From: Alishewanella agri BL06
Lineage (GTDB): Bacteria > Pseudomonadota > Gammaproteobacteria > Enterobacterales > Alteromonadaceae
Assembly: GCF_000272005.1 (NCBI RefSeq)
Contig: NZ_AKKU01000017.1
Location: 168,931-232,930 of the forward strand
Reading direction: 5' to 3'
DNA length: 64,000 bases
The notes below the pieces were generated by a model. That model ran no database searches, was not told the DNA's origin, and saw only the letters and a list, made by a program, of their open reading frames with translations. Below, in pieces: positions 50,606-59,702 of the stretch. The stretch's first letter is position 1. Every line of letters starts with the position of its first letter. The position numbers and the translations under genes were made by a program.

Positions 50606-51691
50606 ATGGCGAACACTATATCGAACCAGGAACTGCTGCAAAAAAAGCTCAGTTGGGTTTATCTGTTTAATTTGATCTTTTTCTTTATTCCGCTGTTTAC
50701 TGTCCGTTTTCTGTGGTGGCAGTATCTGTTGATGGCCGTGGCGCTAATGGGTTTTCTGTATTGCTACTTTTGGGCGTACAGCTGCACTCGCCGGGAAATG
50801 CTGAAACCCACCCTTGGTATTATTGCTATAGCCAGCCTTATCACCCCCATTAACCCCGGCTCTATCGCGATGTTTTCCTATGCTGGCTTTTTTATCGGTT
50901 ATGCCAATCCATCAAATCGTTACCTGGCGGCCATCGCTGCCCTGATCGCCTTGCTGGTTATCCTCGATTTAACCCTAACCATTCACTGGCCACATTTTTT
51001 GCATATTGGTGTGCCGATTGTACTTGGGGTCAGTTTTTTAGGTTGGATTGAGCAACAAACGATGCGCAAACGCTTGCAAGAGCAGCGAAGTGCCGATGAA
51101 ATCAAGCAACTGGCCGCCATGGTGGAGCGTGAGCGTATTGGCCGTGATCTGCACGATATCTTAGGGCACACCCTGTCGAGCATTATTTTAAAAGCTGATT
51201 TGGCGGAAAAACTGCTGGCACGCCAGCAAGCAGAGGCAGCACAGCAGCAACTGACCGAACTTAGCGCTATCGCCCGTGATGCGTTAAGTCAGGTGCGACA
51301 AAGTGTCTCTGGTTTTAAACATCAGGGGTTAACTGCCGAAGTGGCGAAACTGCTGTCGCGCTTACGTGATGCCGGCTTTCAAGTCGAACTGAGCGGTGAG
51401 ATCCCACAGCTGGATAGCCGCCGTGAAACCACAGTGATTCTGGCGCTGACCGAGCTCGTTACTAATGTTATGCGTCACAGCCAGGGCGATAGCTGTCAAT
51501 TAGGTTTTATGCAAAACAATCATCGCTTACAGCTGCAACTAACCGACAACGGCAAAGCTGCGGCATTCAAAGAAGGCAACGGTTTAACCGGCCTACGGCA
51601 GCGCCTTGCTGCGATTGGCGCACAGTTAACGTTAGAACACGGCTCTGGCTTTAGGGCTATCATTGAGTTACCGCTACAGGAGCCGCTATGA
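50606..51691 (+). CDS. DesK-type (NarL family) sensor histidine kinase
   Basis: The 361-residue membrane kinase has four to six N-terminal hydrophobic segments (15-150), and the HisKA_3 domain with RDLHDILGHTLSS (His183). A GHKL ATPase domain follows (ALTELVTNVMRHSQ, NGLTGLRQRL). There is no periplasmic sensory domain, so it probably detects membrane state or a compound in the membrane, as DesK does with fluidity. It overlaps the regulator gene by ATGA. ATG 50606 follows CAGGACGC. Confidence 0.9.
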   Translation: MANTISNQELLQKKLSWVYLFNLIFFFIPLFTVRFLWWQYLLMAVALMGFLYCYFWAYSCTRREMLKPTLGIIAIASLITPINPGSIAMFSYAGFFIGYANPSNRYLAAIAALIALLVILDLTLTIHWPHFLHIGVPIVLGVSFLGWIEQQTMRKRLQEQRSADEIKQLAAMVERERIGRDLHDILGHTLSSIILKADLAEKLLARQQAEAAQQQLTELSAIARDALSQVRQSVSGFKHQGLTAEVAKLLSRLRDAGFQVELSGEIPQLDSRRETTVILALTELVTNVMRHSQGDSCQLGFMQNNHRLQLQLTDNGKAAAFKEGNGLTGLRQRLAAIGAQLTLEHGSGFRAIIELPLQEPL

Positions 51692-52284
51692 ATATTTTAC
51701 TGGCTGAAGATCAGGCAATGGTACGTACTGCCTTAGCCACTTTACTGCGCTTAGAGGCCAATATACAGGTTACGGAAGCGGTGGATGGTCATGCAGCCTT
51801 ACAACAGTTAAAGCAACACAGCTTTGATATGCTGCTCACCGATATTGAAATGCCGGGCGCCAGCGGTATTGAACTGGCGCAGTATGTACAACAGCAAAAG
51901 CTGGCGACCAAGGTAGTGATTATTACCACCTTCGGTCGCGCTGGTTATGTAAAACGGGCGATGGATGCCGGTGTCGGCGGCTTTTTATTAAAAGATGCGC
52001 CGGTCGAACAGCTGGTGCAGGCGATGCAACAGGTAATGGCAGGCAAAAAGGTCGTCGACAGTGAGCTGTTACTAAATTCACTAGGCGAGCAGGACCCGTT
52101 AACCGAGAAAGAGCGCCAGGCACTTCGGTTAGCGGCTGAGGGCAAAAACACCGGCGAAATTGCCAGTGCGCTCTACATTGCCGAAGGCACCGCCCGTAAT
52201 TACTTGTCGGAAGCCATCAGCAAACTTAACGCGGCTAACCGCATTGATGCCGCGCGCATTGCGCGGCAAAAAGGTTGGCTGTAA
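51688..52284 (+). CDS. DesR-type NarL/FixJ response regulator
   Basis: The 198-residue regulator has a receiver domain (LAEDQAMVRTAL; Asp52 in LTDIEMPG) and a LuxR-type HTH (LTEKERQALRLAAEGKNTGEIASAL ... GTARNYLSEAISKL). Together with the DesK-type kinase it probably controls the divergent hydrolase/ABC exporter operon via the inverted repeat at 50493. In DesKR-like systems this arrangement with an ABC exporter is common. Confidence 0.92.
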   Translation: MNILLAEDQAMVRTALATLLRLEANIQVTEAVDGHAALQQLKQHSFDMLLTDIEMPGASGIELAQYVQQQKLATKVVIITTFGRAGYVKRAMDAGVGGFLLKDAPVEQLVQAMQQVMAGKKVVDSELLLNSLGEQDPLTEKERQALRLAAEGKNTGEIASALYIAEGTARNYLSEAISKLNAANRIDAARIARQKGWL

Positions 52285-52375
52285 CTCGCCGTGATAGAAC
52301 TCTGGAATAGCAAGCGGTGACGATGTAATCTGCCTGCTTGCTTTTGATCCGGTCAATTATCACAACGGAGCAATA

Positions 52376-53023
52376 ATGTTTCAGGCAGTTATCTTTGATA
52401 TGGACGGTGTGCTGATCGACTCTGAGCCACTCTGGCATCAGGCCGAACAGCAAATTCTCGGTGGGCTGGGTGTCGATTTTAGCCGGCCACCACTACTACA
52501 AAGTACCGGCCTTACCACGGCTGCGGTCATCGCGCACTGGTATCAGCATCAACCCTGGCTCTTACTTAGCCCGGAGCAGGTACATCAACAGATTATCGAC
52601 TTTGTAGCCTCTGGCATCGCCAGCAGCGGCGAACCGAAAACAGGCTTACTGGCGCTGCTGGCTGAAAATGCACGGCGTCAGCTCAAGATGGCCGTTGCTA
52701 CCAACTCGCCGAAGCTGCTGCTGGATACCACCTTACAGCGGCTACAAATCCGGCAGTATTTTCAGGCGCACTGCCATTTAGAGCTGGTCAGTCGCGGTAA
52801 GCCGGCGCCAGATATTTATCTGCTGGCGGCCAGCCAGCTTGGCGTCGCACCAGAACAGTGCCTGGTATTTGAAGATTCCTTTGCCGGCGTAACGGCTGCC
52901 AAAGCCGCGGGGATGACAGTGGTCGCAATACCCGCTGCACATGAATGGCAGCACAGCAAATTTGCCATTGCCGATTATAAAATTCGCTGTTTTACTGAAT
53001 TTGACTGGCAGCAGCTTGGTTGA
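52376..53023 (+). CDS. HAD-superfamily phosphatase, hexitol/2-deoxyglucose-6-phosphatase type (HxpB/YniC-like)
   Basis: The 215-residue protein has the HAD nucleophile motif FDMDGVLIDSEPLW (Asp8, Asp10), motif II AVATNSPKLL and motif III/IV VSRGKPAPDIYLLAA, with EDSFAGVTAAKAAGMTVVAIP. The YniC/HxpB subfamily removes phosphate from hexitol phosphates and 2-deoxyglucose-6-phosphate. Substrate is inferred from subfamily resemblance. It overlaps the end of the convergent LysR gene by 32 bases, so their 3' ends are antisense to each other. Confidence 0.87.
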   Translation: MFQAVIFDMDGVLIDSEPLWHQAEQQILGGLGVDFSRPPLLQSTGLTTAAVIAHWYQHQPWLLLSPEQVHQQIIDFVASGIASSGEPKTGLLALLAENARRQLKMAVATNSPKLLLDTTLQRLQIRQYFQAHCHLELVSRGKPAPDIYLLAASQLGVAPEQCLVFEDSFAGVTAAKAAGMTVVAIPAAHEWQHSKFAIADYKIRCFTEFDWQQLG

Positions 53024-53885
53024 GAGTACTGCGGATTCGCTCCAGTACCAGCCGGCAACGGGCATTTAACGGCCACTCGGCGCGATAAATTGCCCATAGT
53101 GTATCGATTACCGGCTGGCCACATTGCAATACAGCAATCTTATCTTGGGCAGCAAACGCCTGCCGTGCATAACGGGGGACCACGGTAAAGCCTAAGCCCA
53201 GAGCCACCGGCTGCAGTAACAAGCTTACCTGATTGCTGTAGCCCTTGCAGGGCAGGGTTGTTACCCCCGGATTACCCGGAAAATGCCGGCTAAGCAAACG
53301 GGTCGCCATCGCTTTGCCATCGGGGTGGTTAATAAAGCCTAAGCGCTGTAAATCCTGCCATTCCCGCACTTGGTAACCCGCAGGGTATACCAGCTCCAGC
53401 GGCTCTTCGGCAATTTCTTCAGCATATAACCGGGGATCATCCGGTTTAAAGGTTAACACCCCCAAATGGTAGCTATTATCCAGTACCGCCTGTTGTACTT
53501 CAGCGCCCGGCGCAAAACGGTGCCGGATAATTAATCCGGGTTGGCTTAGTTGTAACGCCAGTAAATCGGCATATAACAATAAACCACTGCTGCCCGGTGT
53601 TACTAAGCCAACATCACCCTGCAAACTGTCGTTAGCTTGCAAGCGTTGCTGCAAACATTCATTTGCCACCGTTATCTCATCAGCATAACTAAGCAATAGC
53701 TGGCCGGTTGGCGTTAACGCCAAAGGCCTTAGGCTACGTAATACCACACAGCCATACTGATCTTCTAACTGCCGGATATGCTGGCTGACCGCCGCCTGGG
53801 TTAAGCCTAATTGTTCTGCCGCCCGGGTAAAGCTGCCGGTACGCGCGATGGCTTGTAAACTTTGCAGCCAGTTGAGATTTGTCAT
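52992..53885 (-). CDS. LysR-family transcriptional regulator
   Basis: The 297-residue protein has a winged-HTH (ARTGSFTRAAEQLGLTQAAVSQHI, 13-36) and a C-terminal LysR substrate-binding domain. It is divergent from the OYE-type reductase at 54011, the usual arrangement of a LysR regulator and its target, and probably senses the substrate or a related electrophile. Its 3' end overlaps the HAD gene by 32 bases. ATG 53885 starts the conserved TNLNWLQSLQAIA region. Confidence 0.9.
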   Translation of the reverse strand: MTNLNWLQSLQAIARTGSFTRAAEQLGLTQAAVSQHIRQLEDQYGCVVLRSLRPLALTPTGQLLLSYADEITVANECLQQRLQANDSLQGDVGLVTPGSSGLLLYADLLALQLSQPGLIIRHRFAPGAEVQQAVLDNSYHLGVLTFKPDDPRLYAEEIAEEPLELVYPAGYQVREWQDLQRLGFINHPDGKAMATRLLSRHFPGNPGVTTLPCKGYSNQVSLLLQPVALGLGFTVVPRYARQAFAAQDKIAVLQCGQPVIDTLWAIYRAEWPLNARCRLVLERIRSTLNQAAASQIQ

Positions 53886-54010
53886 AATGATAATTTATGC
53901 ATAACATAAGTTTATATGTATTCTTATTATACTCTCATTACTCTAAAATCGCCGCATACTTTTTAGCCGCAGGTAACCCTGCCTTATTTGCCGTTTTAAC
54001 AGGAAATCGT

Positions 54011-55114
54011 ATGAGCGCGTTGTTTAGCCCCTTTAATTTAAAAAGTGTCACCTTACGTAACCGCATCGCCATTCCGCCGATGTGCCAGTATAGCGCCGTA
54101 GATGGCTTTACTACCGATTGGCATTTGGCCCATTACACCTCACTGGCCCGCGGTGGCGCAGGCCTGGTGATTGTAGAGGCTACCGGTGTTGCACCGGAAG
54201 GACGTATTACCCCAGGCTGTACCGGGTTATGGCGAGATGAGCAGCAAGCGGGCATGGCGGCCATTGCAAAAGCCATTAAAGAGGCAGGCAGTGTACCGGG
54301 CATTCAGCTGGCGCATGCCGGCCGTAAAGCCAGTGCCAATAAGCCTTGGGAAGGTGATGATCATATTGCCGCTGACGATAGCCGAGGCTGGCAAACTATA
54401 GCGCCATCGGCCGTTGCTTTTGGCCATCATTTACCCAAAGTACCGCATGCTATGACTATCGACGATATCAAGCGGGTGCAAGCCGATTATGTGGCGGCAG
54501 CAAAACGGGCGCTGGCAGCCGGCTTTGAGTGGTTAGAGCTGCACTTTGCCCATGGCTATCTGGCGCAAAGCTTTTTCTCCAAACACAGCAACCAGCGTAC
54601 TGACGAGTACGGCGGTGACTTTGCCGGCCGCAGTCGCTTTTTATTAGAAACGGTGGCAGCAGTGCGGGCGGTTTGGCCTGAGCATTTGCCACTGACGGCC
54701 CGCTTTGGTGTGATTGAGTTTGACGGCAACGACGAAGAAACGCTGCAAGAATCGATTGAGCTGACGCGGCAAATGAAAGCTCTGGGGCTGGATCTGCTAA
54801 ATGTTAGCGTCGGCTTTACCATTGCCGAAACCAATATTCCTTGGGGGCCGGCATTCTTAGGCCCGATCGCCCAGCAAGTGAAGCAACAAGCCGCATTACC
54901 GGTAGCCTCATCCTGGGGTATCGACACACCGCAATTAGCGGAAAACGCCGTGGCCAGCGGTCAAATGGACTTGGTAATGATTGGCCGGGCGCATTTAGCT
55001 AATCCGCACTGGAGCTATGTTGCAGCGCAGCAGTTACAAATCGACAACCCGGCCTGGGTATTACCGGCACCTTATGCCCACTGGCTGGCGCGTTACCGGC
55101 CGAACAGCGACTAA
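54011..55114 (+). CDS. NADH:flavin oxidoreductase, Old Yellow Enzyme (YqjM-like) family
   Basis: The 367-residue FMN enzyme has IAIPPMCQYSAVDGF (with the redox-tuning Cys of the thermophilic-like OYE class), the active-site pair in LAHAGRKAS, and LHFAHGYLAQSFFSKHSNQRTDEYGG, typical of YqjM. It reduces activated C=C bonds using NAD(P)H, often in defence against electrophiles. The longer frame from 53897 is non-coding; ATG 54011 has AGGAAA upstream and begins the conserved sequence. Divergent LysR regulator adjacent. Confidence 0.93.
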   Translation: MSALFSPFNLKSVTLRNRIAIPPMCQYSAVDGFTTDWHLAHYTSLARGGAGLVIVEATGVAPEGRITPGCTGLWRDEQQAGMAAIAKAIKEAGSVPGIQLAHAGRKASANKPWEGDDHIAADDSRGWQTIAPSAVAFGHHLPKVPHAMTIDDIKRVQADYVAAAKRALAAGFEWLELHFAHGYLAQSFFSKHSNQRTDEYGGDFAGRSRFLLETVAAVRAVWPEHLPLTARFGVIEFDGNDEETLQESIELTRQMKALGLDLLNVSVGFTIAETNIPWGPAFLGPIAQQVKQQAALPVASSWGIDTPQLAENAVASGQMDLVMIGRAHLANPHWSYVAAQQLQIDNPAWVLPAPYAHWLARYRPNSD

Positions 55115-55272
55115 TTGTTAAGCCGACAAAGTGCCTGAACTCGCAGCCTGTTGCAAAACCTGCTGCGTATTCAGGCTCTACATGACGGACCGCTAATATC
55201 GAATTCTATGCCAAAAGTGGAGGGATCTGCCTCACTGAGCTAGGCTGAAGGCTAACCTAAATGGAGGTCGTC

Positions 55273-55803
55273 ATGAAAAAGTCAGTTTTAATCCCCTTTT
55301 TTGTGGTTACAGGGTGGTACTCAGCAACAACTTTAGCGCAAAACATCGAGCTCGATTTAGAGCCGGGCCTGTGGCAACACAGCTTTAAAGTCAGCAGCCA
55401 AAGCGGCCGGTTAGAGCAGATGTTGCAGGAAGTGCAGCAGCAATTGGCGGCGTTGCCAGAAGCGCAGCGGCAGATGATGCTGGACATGCTCAAGGCGCAA
55501 GGGATGAGCTTTGATGGTATGAGCGGCAGTGTCGAAGTTTGTATGACCGCTGAAGATCTAAAACAGGGCAAGCTGCCGGAGCAGGAGGGCTGCAAGCAAC
55601 AACTGACTCAGCAGGATAAAAACCGCTTTAGCTTTACCTTCCAGTGCAGCTCGGAGCCACCAAGCAGTGGCAGCGGTGAAATGCTGATTATCGATCGCAA
55701 AACTTATCAGGGTTCAGCCAGCTTTAGCAGTGACTTTGAGGGCCAACAGGAACAGATGCAAATGAGTCAGCAAGGGCGCTGGTTACGTAGCAACTGCTCC
55801 TAG
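55273..55803 (+). CDS. Exported DUF3617 family protein
   Basis: The 176-residue precursor has a signal peptide (MKKSVLIPFFVVTGWYSATTLA-Q) and a mature domain opening with IELDLEPGLWQHSFKV. A Glu/Gln-rich helical part follows, then VCMTAEDLKQGKLPEQEGCKQQ and SFTFQCSSEP, fitting DUF3617, a periplasmic family of unknown function. ATG 55273 is chosen because GGAGG sits at good spacing; the frame opens four codons earlier. It is convergent with the LacI regulator, 8 bases between stop codons. Confidence 0.82.
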   Translation: MKKSVLIPFFVVTGWYSATTLAQNIELDLEPGLWQHSFKVSSQSGRLEQMLQEVQQQLAALPEAQRQMMLDMLKAQGMSFDGMSGSVEVCMTAEDLKQGKLPEQEGCKQQLTQQDKNRFSFTFQCSSEPPSSGSGEMLIIDRKTYQGSASFSSDFEGQQEQMQMSQQGRWLRSNCS

Positions 55804-55811
55804 CCATTCGC

Positions 55812-56810
55812 TTACACAGCCAGCACAGAGTCACGGCTAATCAGTGCTGGCTCAAATACCTGCTGTACCTCGTTGCCATCATATTGGTAAACTTCACGCA
55901 GTACCCAGCGGGCAGCCATCTGCCCCATGGCACTAATTGGATAATCGATAGTCGACAGCTTCGGGTAGGTGTAATAGGCAAAATTGACATTGTCATAGCC
56001 CATTACCGACAGCTGCTGCGGAATGTTAAGCCCCAGCTCACGCGCGGCAGTAATGGCGCCCGATGCCATTTCATCGTTGGCACAGACCAGCGCACTAAAG
56101 GTTTTACCCGTTTTCAGCAGGCTCTCTAAGCCCTTGCTGCCACCGGTTTCGCGGAAATCACCTTCAAAAAATAATGCCGGATCGGCAGTAAGCTGATATT
56201 CCGCCAGCGCGCGCTGATGGCCATGATAACGATCGCGGGCGTCGGTTTTCCACATCGGGCCGGCAATATAGGCAATTTTCCGGTGCCCTTGCTGCAGCAA
56301 GTGCCGGGTGGCCAGATAACCACCCAGCTCGTTATTAAGACTAATACAACGGTCAGCAATAGCCGGAATATGACGGTTAAGCAATACAAAGGGCGTCTCT
56401 TCCGCCGCCAGCGCCAGCAGATAGTCGTCTGATACCGCTTCGACATGCAGGATCAGCGCATCACAGTTACGGCTTTTCAAAAACTCAATGCCGTCTTGCT
56501 CGGTGGCCAGATCACTGTGACCTGCGGTAATGATCACATGTTTGCCAGCCGCACGAAATTCGGCTTCAATACCGGTTAGCATGGCACCATAGAAAGGACC
56601 GTGCAGTTCCGAGACCAGCACCCCGATACTGTTTGAGCGATTCGAAGCCAGCGACTGCGCGATACTATTTGGCCGGTAATCCAGCTGTGCCATCGCATCC
56701 AGCACCTTACGCCGGGTCGACTCCTTAACCGGCGTATTATTGTTCATCACCCTTGATACGGTGGCCAGTGACACTCCAGCCAACTTGGATACTTCGTAAA
56801 TCGTCGCCAT
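55812..56810 (-). CDS. LacI-family transcriptional regulator of the beta-glucoside locus
   Basis: The 332-residue protein has the LacI HTH (IYEVSKLAGVSLATVSRVMN, 3-22), hinge (YRPNSIAQSLAS) and a periplasmic-binding-like sensor domain (SIGVLVSELHGPFYGAMLTGIE). It is the last gene of the GH1-symporter-regulator operon. The LacI-type operator at 59629-59642 lies upstream of the divergent operon, so this repressor probably controls both in response to a beta-glucoside. Confidence 0.92.
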   Translation of the reverse strand: MATIYEVSKLAGVSLATVSRVMNNNTPVKESTRRKVLDAMAQLDYRPNSIAQSLASNRSNSIGVLVSELHGPFYGAMLTGIEAEFRAAGKHVIITAGHSDLATEQDGIEFLKSRNCDALILHVEAVSDDYLLALAAEETPFVLLNRHIPAIADRCISLNNELGGYLATRHLLQQGHRKIAYIAGPMWKTDARDRYHGHQRALAEYQLTADPALFFEGDFRETGGSKGLESLLKTGKTFSALVCANDEMASGAITAARELGLNIPQQLSVMGYDNVNFAYYTYPKLSTIDYPISAMGQMAARWVLREVYQYDGNEVQQVFEPALISRDSVLAV

Positions 56811-56852
56811 AGTGCGAACTTATCCTTTCCTCAATCAGACTCTCACTGCCGC

Positions 56853-58175
56853 TTAGCGCGCTGCCAGATCGGCCGATACCTGTGCTACCTGCTGCCGATG
56901 CAGCGGATAATAGCGCATAATCCAGGCGACCAATACGGAACCCAGCGCCGGTAGCAACGTAAAGCTCAATAAAATACCCTGTTGCGTTACCGCCGTTTGC
57001 TCTGCCGCCGGTTGATACTGATAAAACGCCAGTAACCAACCTGCCAAGGCCCCACCCACTGCCAGGCCCAGCTTAATAAAAAATACCACAGAGGAGTACA
57101 CCAGGCCGGTGGTGCGCACACCGGTTAACCACTGGCCATAATCTACCACATCAGCCATTTTTGCCCACAGCATCGGGGTGGCCATTTGTAAGAAGAAACA
57201 CCAGGCAATATGCAGCACAATCGCTAACTGCCATTGACTGCTGCCAACCCAAAAGCCAGCGGCACAAAGTAAGGCGGCCAGCAGCTGCAGGGCAATATAG
57301 GCTTTCACCTTATCTACCCGCGCCGCCACAAACTGGGCACAGGCACAGCCAGCGATATTACCCAGCATGCCGAGTGTCATAAAGGTGGTGACCAGATCTT
57401 CGCGCAGTAAAAAGTACTTCACATAGTAAATAACCAAAGTATTTTTCAGTACCATACCGGTTAATAACACCAGCGCAGCCAGACTCAACACCCGCCAAGC
57501 CTGATTTTGCCACAATGCCTTCAGCCCGGCTTTTAACGTCAGTTGCTGATCGGCAGGTGGCTTAACCCGTTCGCGCGTACCCTTAAAACAGAGTAAAAAC
57601 AGCAGCACACCCAGCACGCTCATTGCCGCTATCGTCAGCTGATAACCCTTGGCCTGATCGCCCTGCCCAAAAAAACTCACCAGGGGCAGAGTGCAGGCGG
57701 TGACCAGCAAGCCACCCAGCATACCAAACACAAAGCGGTAGGATTGCACCGACACCCGCTCATCCGGATCGACGGTCAGTACGCCGCCCAATGCCGAATA
57801 GGGAATATTGATAGCGGTATAGGCCAGCATCAGTAGGGTATAGGTAATAAAGGCATACCAGATTTTGCCGCTGGGCGATAAATCCGGCGTAGTAAAGGCC
57901 AATACGCTAATAAAAGCAAAGGGTAGCGCCAGATACAACAGATAAGGCCGGTATTGGCCAAAGCGGCTGTGGGTTTTATCTGCCAGCGCCCCCATCAGCG
58001 GATCGGTGATGGCATCGATAATCCGCACCACTAAAAACATGGTGCCGACCACAGCCGGCGAAATGCCGAAAATATCGGTATAAAAAAAAGTTAAAAACAA
58101 CATCACCGTCTGAAAGATGATGTTGCTAGCTGTATCGCCAAGGCCATAAGCGATTTTTTCTTTTTTGGTCAGCAT
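56853..58175 (-). CDS. MFS sugar symporter of the glycoside-pentoside-hexuronide (GPH) family
   Basis: The 440-residue carrier has twelve hydrophobic segments. Family features include KIAYGLGDTASNIIFQTVMLFLTFFYTDIFGI at the start and RIIDAITDPLMGALADKTHSRFGQYRPYLL. GPH carriers import glycosides with sodium or protons. Between a GH1 glucosidase and a LacI regulator it probably takes up cellobiose- or laminaribiose-like sugars. ATG 58175 is preferred to a start 17 codons earlier (AGGGTAG precedes it). Confidence 0.9.
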   Translation of the reverse strand: MLTKKEKIAYGLGDTASNIIFQTVMLFLTFFYTDIFGISPAVVGTMFLVVRIIDAITDPLMGALADKTHSRFGQYRPYLLYLALPFAFISVLAFTTPDLSPSGKIWYAFITYTLLMLAYTAINIPYSALGGVLTVDPDERVSVQSYRFVFGMLGGLLVTACTLPLVSFFGQGDQAKGYQLTIAAMSVLGVLLFLLCFKGTRERVKPPADQQLTLKAGLKALWQNQAWRVLSLAALVLLTGMVLKNTLVIYYVKYFLLREDLVTTFMTLGMLGNIAGCACAQFVAARVDKVKAYIALQLLAALLCAAGFWVGSSQWQLAIVLHIAWCFFLQMATPMLWAKMADVVDYGQWLTGVRTTGLVYSSVVFFIKLGLAVGGALAGWLLAFYQYQPAAEQTAVTQQGILLSFTLLPALGSVLVAWIMRYYPLHRQQVAQVSADLAAR

Positions 58176-58207
58176 AATTCTACCCTGTTGCAGTGCGCTG
58201 CTTATTA

Positions 58208-59542
58208 TTATTTTCTGCTTTGCCAAAGTTGCTGCAATGCCCGGCCGCTGGCTTTAACAATGCGCTGCTGACTGGCGTAATCAACATAGACTATACCAAA
58301 ACGCTTGGCATAACCTTCGGCCCATTCAAAATTATCCAGCAAACTCCATGCAAAGTAGCCGCGCACGTTCACGCCGGCAGCAATGGCCTGCTCGGTTGCC
58401 ACTAAGTGGCTTTGATAATACGCCAGTCGGTCAGTATCCTGTACTTCACCCTCTACCAATTGATCGACCATGGCCGCGCCATTCTCGGTAATGTAGACCG
58501 GCGGTAGCGGATAACGCTGATGTAGCTGCAACAGAATTTCCGTTAACCCTTGCGGGTAAATTTCCCAACCCATGTCGGTCAGTGGCGGTTGTGTCGGTTT
58601 AACATCATGAAACCAGCCATCTTTACCGGCAGTAAACACGGTACGGGTATAGTAATTAATGCCGAGAAAATCCAGCGGCTGGGCAATAATCTGCAGATCG
58701 CCCTCAGCGATCTGCGGCAATTCAGCTGGCGCCAGGTAGGCACTCAAATCCGGATAGCTACCTTCCAGTAAAGGTTGCAGATACCACTGATTATGATACT
58801 GATCGGCCAACCAGGCGGCCTGTTGATCGGCTTTGACTTCGGTCGCAGCAAAGCAAGGGCTGAAATTCAGTACTATGCCATTTAATGCCTTTGGACAGTT
58901 ACGGCGCAACACCTGCAGCGCCAGACCGTGCGCCAGCAATAGGTGATGCGCCGCCTGCCGGCCATGCTGGCGGTTTTGTTCACCCGGCGCATGAATACCG
59001 GCCTCATAACCCAGATAGGCGCTGCAGAATGGCTCATTTAAGGTGGCATAAGAGTAAACTTTATCACCAAAGGCCTGACTGACCACCTCGGCATATTCGG
59101 CAAAACGATAGGCAGTGTCCCGATTTAGCCAGCCGCCCTTGTCTTGCAGATATTGCGGCAAATCCCAATGGTATAAGGTCACAAAAGCTTTAATTTGCCG
59201 TGCTTCCAACTCAGCAAGTAAATCCAGATAAAACTGCAGGCCGGCCTGGTTAACACTGCCATCAGCGCGGATCACCCGGCCCCAAGCCACAGAAAAGCGA
59301 TAGGCATCCACCCCTAAACCGCTAATCAATTCAATATCATCACGCCAGCGGTTCAGATGATCGCAGGCTACCAGCCCATCAGAGCCGTCACGAATCCGGC
59401 CAGGCTCGGCGCAAAAGGTATCCCAGATACAGGGCTCGCGACTCTCGGCGGCACCTTCGATCTGAAAGGCGGCGGTGGCGACACCAAAGATAAAATCTGA
59501 GCGTAACAGCGGTGAATTTTCGGCTAATACAATCTTCTGCAT
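58208..59542 (-). CDS. GH1 family beta-glucosidase
   Basis: The 444-residue cytoplasmic enzyme has the GH1 acid/base Glu170 in ATLNEPFC and the nucleophile Glu353 in YITENGAA, with FGVATAAFQIEGA at the N-terminus. Length is normal for the family. No signal peptide, so it hydrolyses disaccharides or short beta-glucosides imported by the neighbouring symporter. First gene of its operon; divergent from the MFS/GH3 operon. Confidence 0.95.
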   Translation of the reverse strand: MQKIVLAENSPLLRSDFIFGVATAAFQIEGAAESREPCIWDTFCAEPGRIRDGSDGLVACDHLNRWRDDIELISGLGVDAYRFSVAWGRVIRADGSVNQAGLQFYLDLLAELEARQIKAFVTLYHWDLPQYLQDKGGWLNRDTAYRFAEYAEVVSQAFGDKVYSYATLNEPFCSAYLGYEAGIHAPGEQNRQHGRQAAHHLLLAHGLALQVLRRNCPKALNGIVLNFSPCFAATEVKADQQAAWLADQYHNQWYLQPLLEGSYPDLSAYLAPAELPQIAEGDLQIIAQPLDFLGINYYTRTVFTAGKDGWFHDVKPTQPPLTDMGWEIYPQGLTEILLQLHQRYPLPPVYITENGAAMVDQLVEGEVQDTDRLAYYQSHLVATEQAIAAGVNVRGYFAWSLLDNFEWAEGYAKRFGIVYVDYASQQRIVKASGRALQQLWQSRK

Positions 59543-59600
59543 AGAGGCTTCTTCTGTCTAGTTTTTGCACATGCTTTTTGCACAATAGCACCAAAAAATA

Positions 59601-59628
59601 TTGCGCTCAGCGGCAGGTGTGCTATAAA
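59601..59628 (+). promoter_or_regulatory. Predicted sigma-70 promoter of the MFS/GH3 operon
   Basis: A -35 TTGCGC (59601-59606) and -10 TATAAA (59623-59628) are 16 bp apart. Transcription would start near 59635, inside the LacI-type operator. Confidence 0.7.
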
Positions 59629-59642
59629 TGAAAGCGCTTACA
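59629..59642. promoter_or_regulatory. LacI-type operator
   Basis: TGAAAGCGCTTACA is a 14-bp near-palindrome around the central AGCGCT typical of LacI/CcpA-type operators. It directly follows the -10 box of the plus-strand operon, so a bound repressor would cover the start site. The locus encodes one LacI regulator (55812-56810), the probable binder. Confidence 0.8.
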
Positions 59643-59702
59643 TTAATACTAGACGCCGCTTTGCCGAACGTCAATTAAAACAGAAACGACAAGGGAACCC
59701 TT

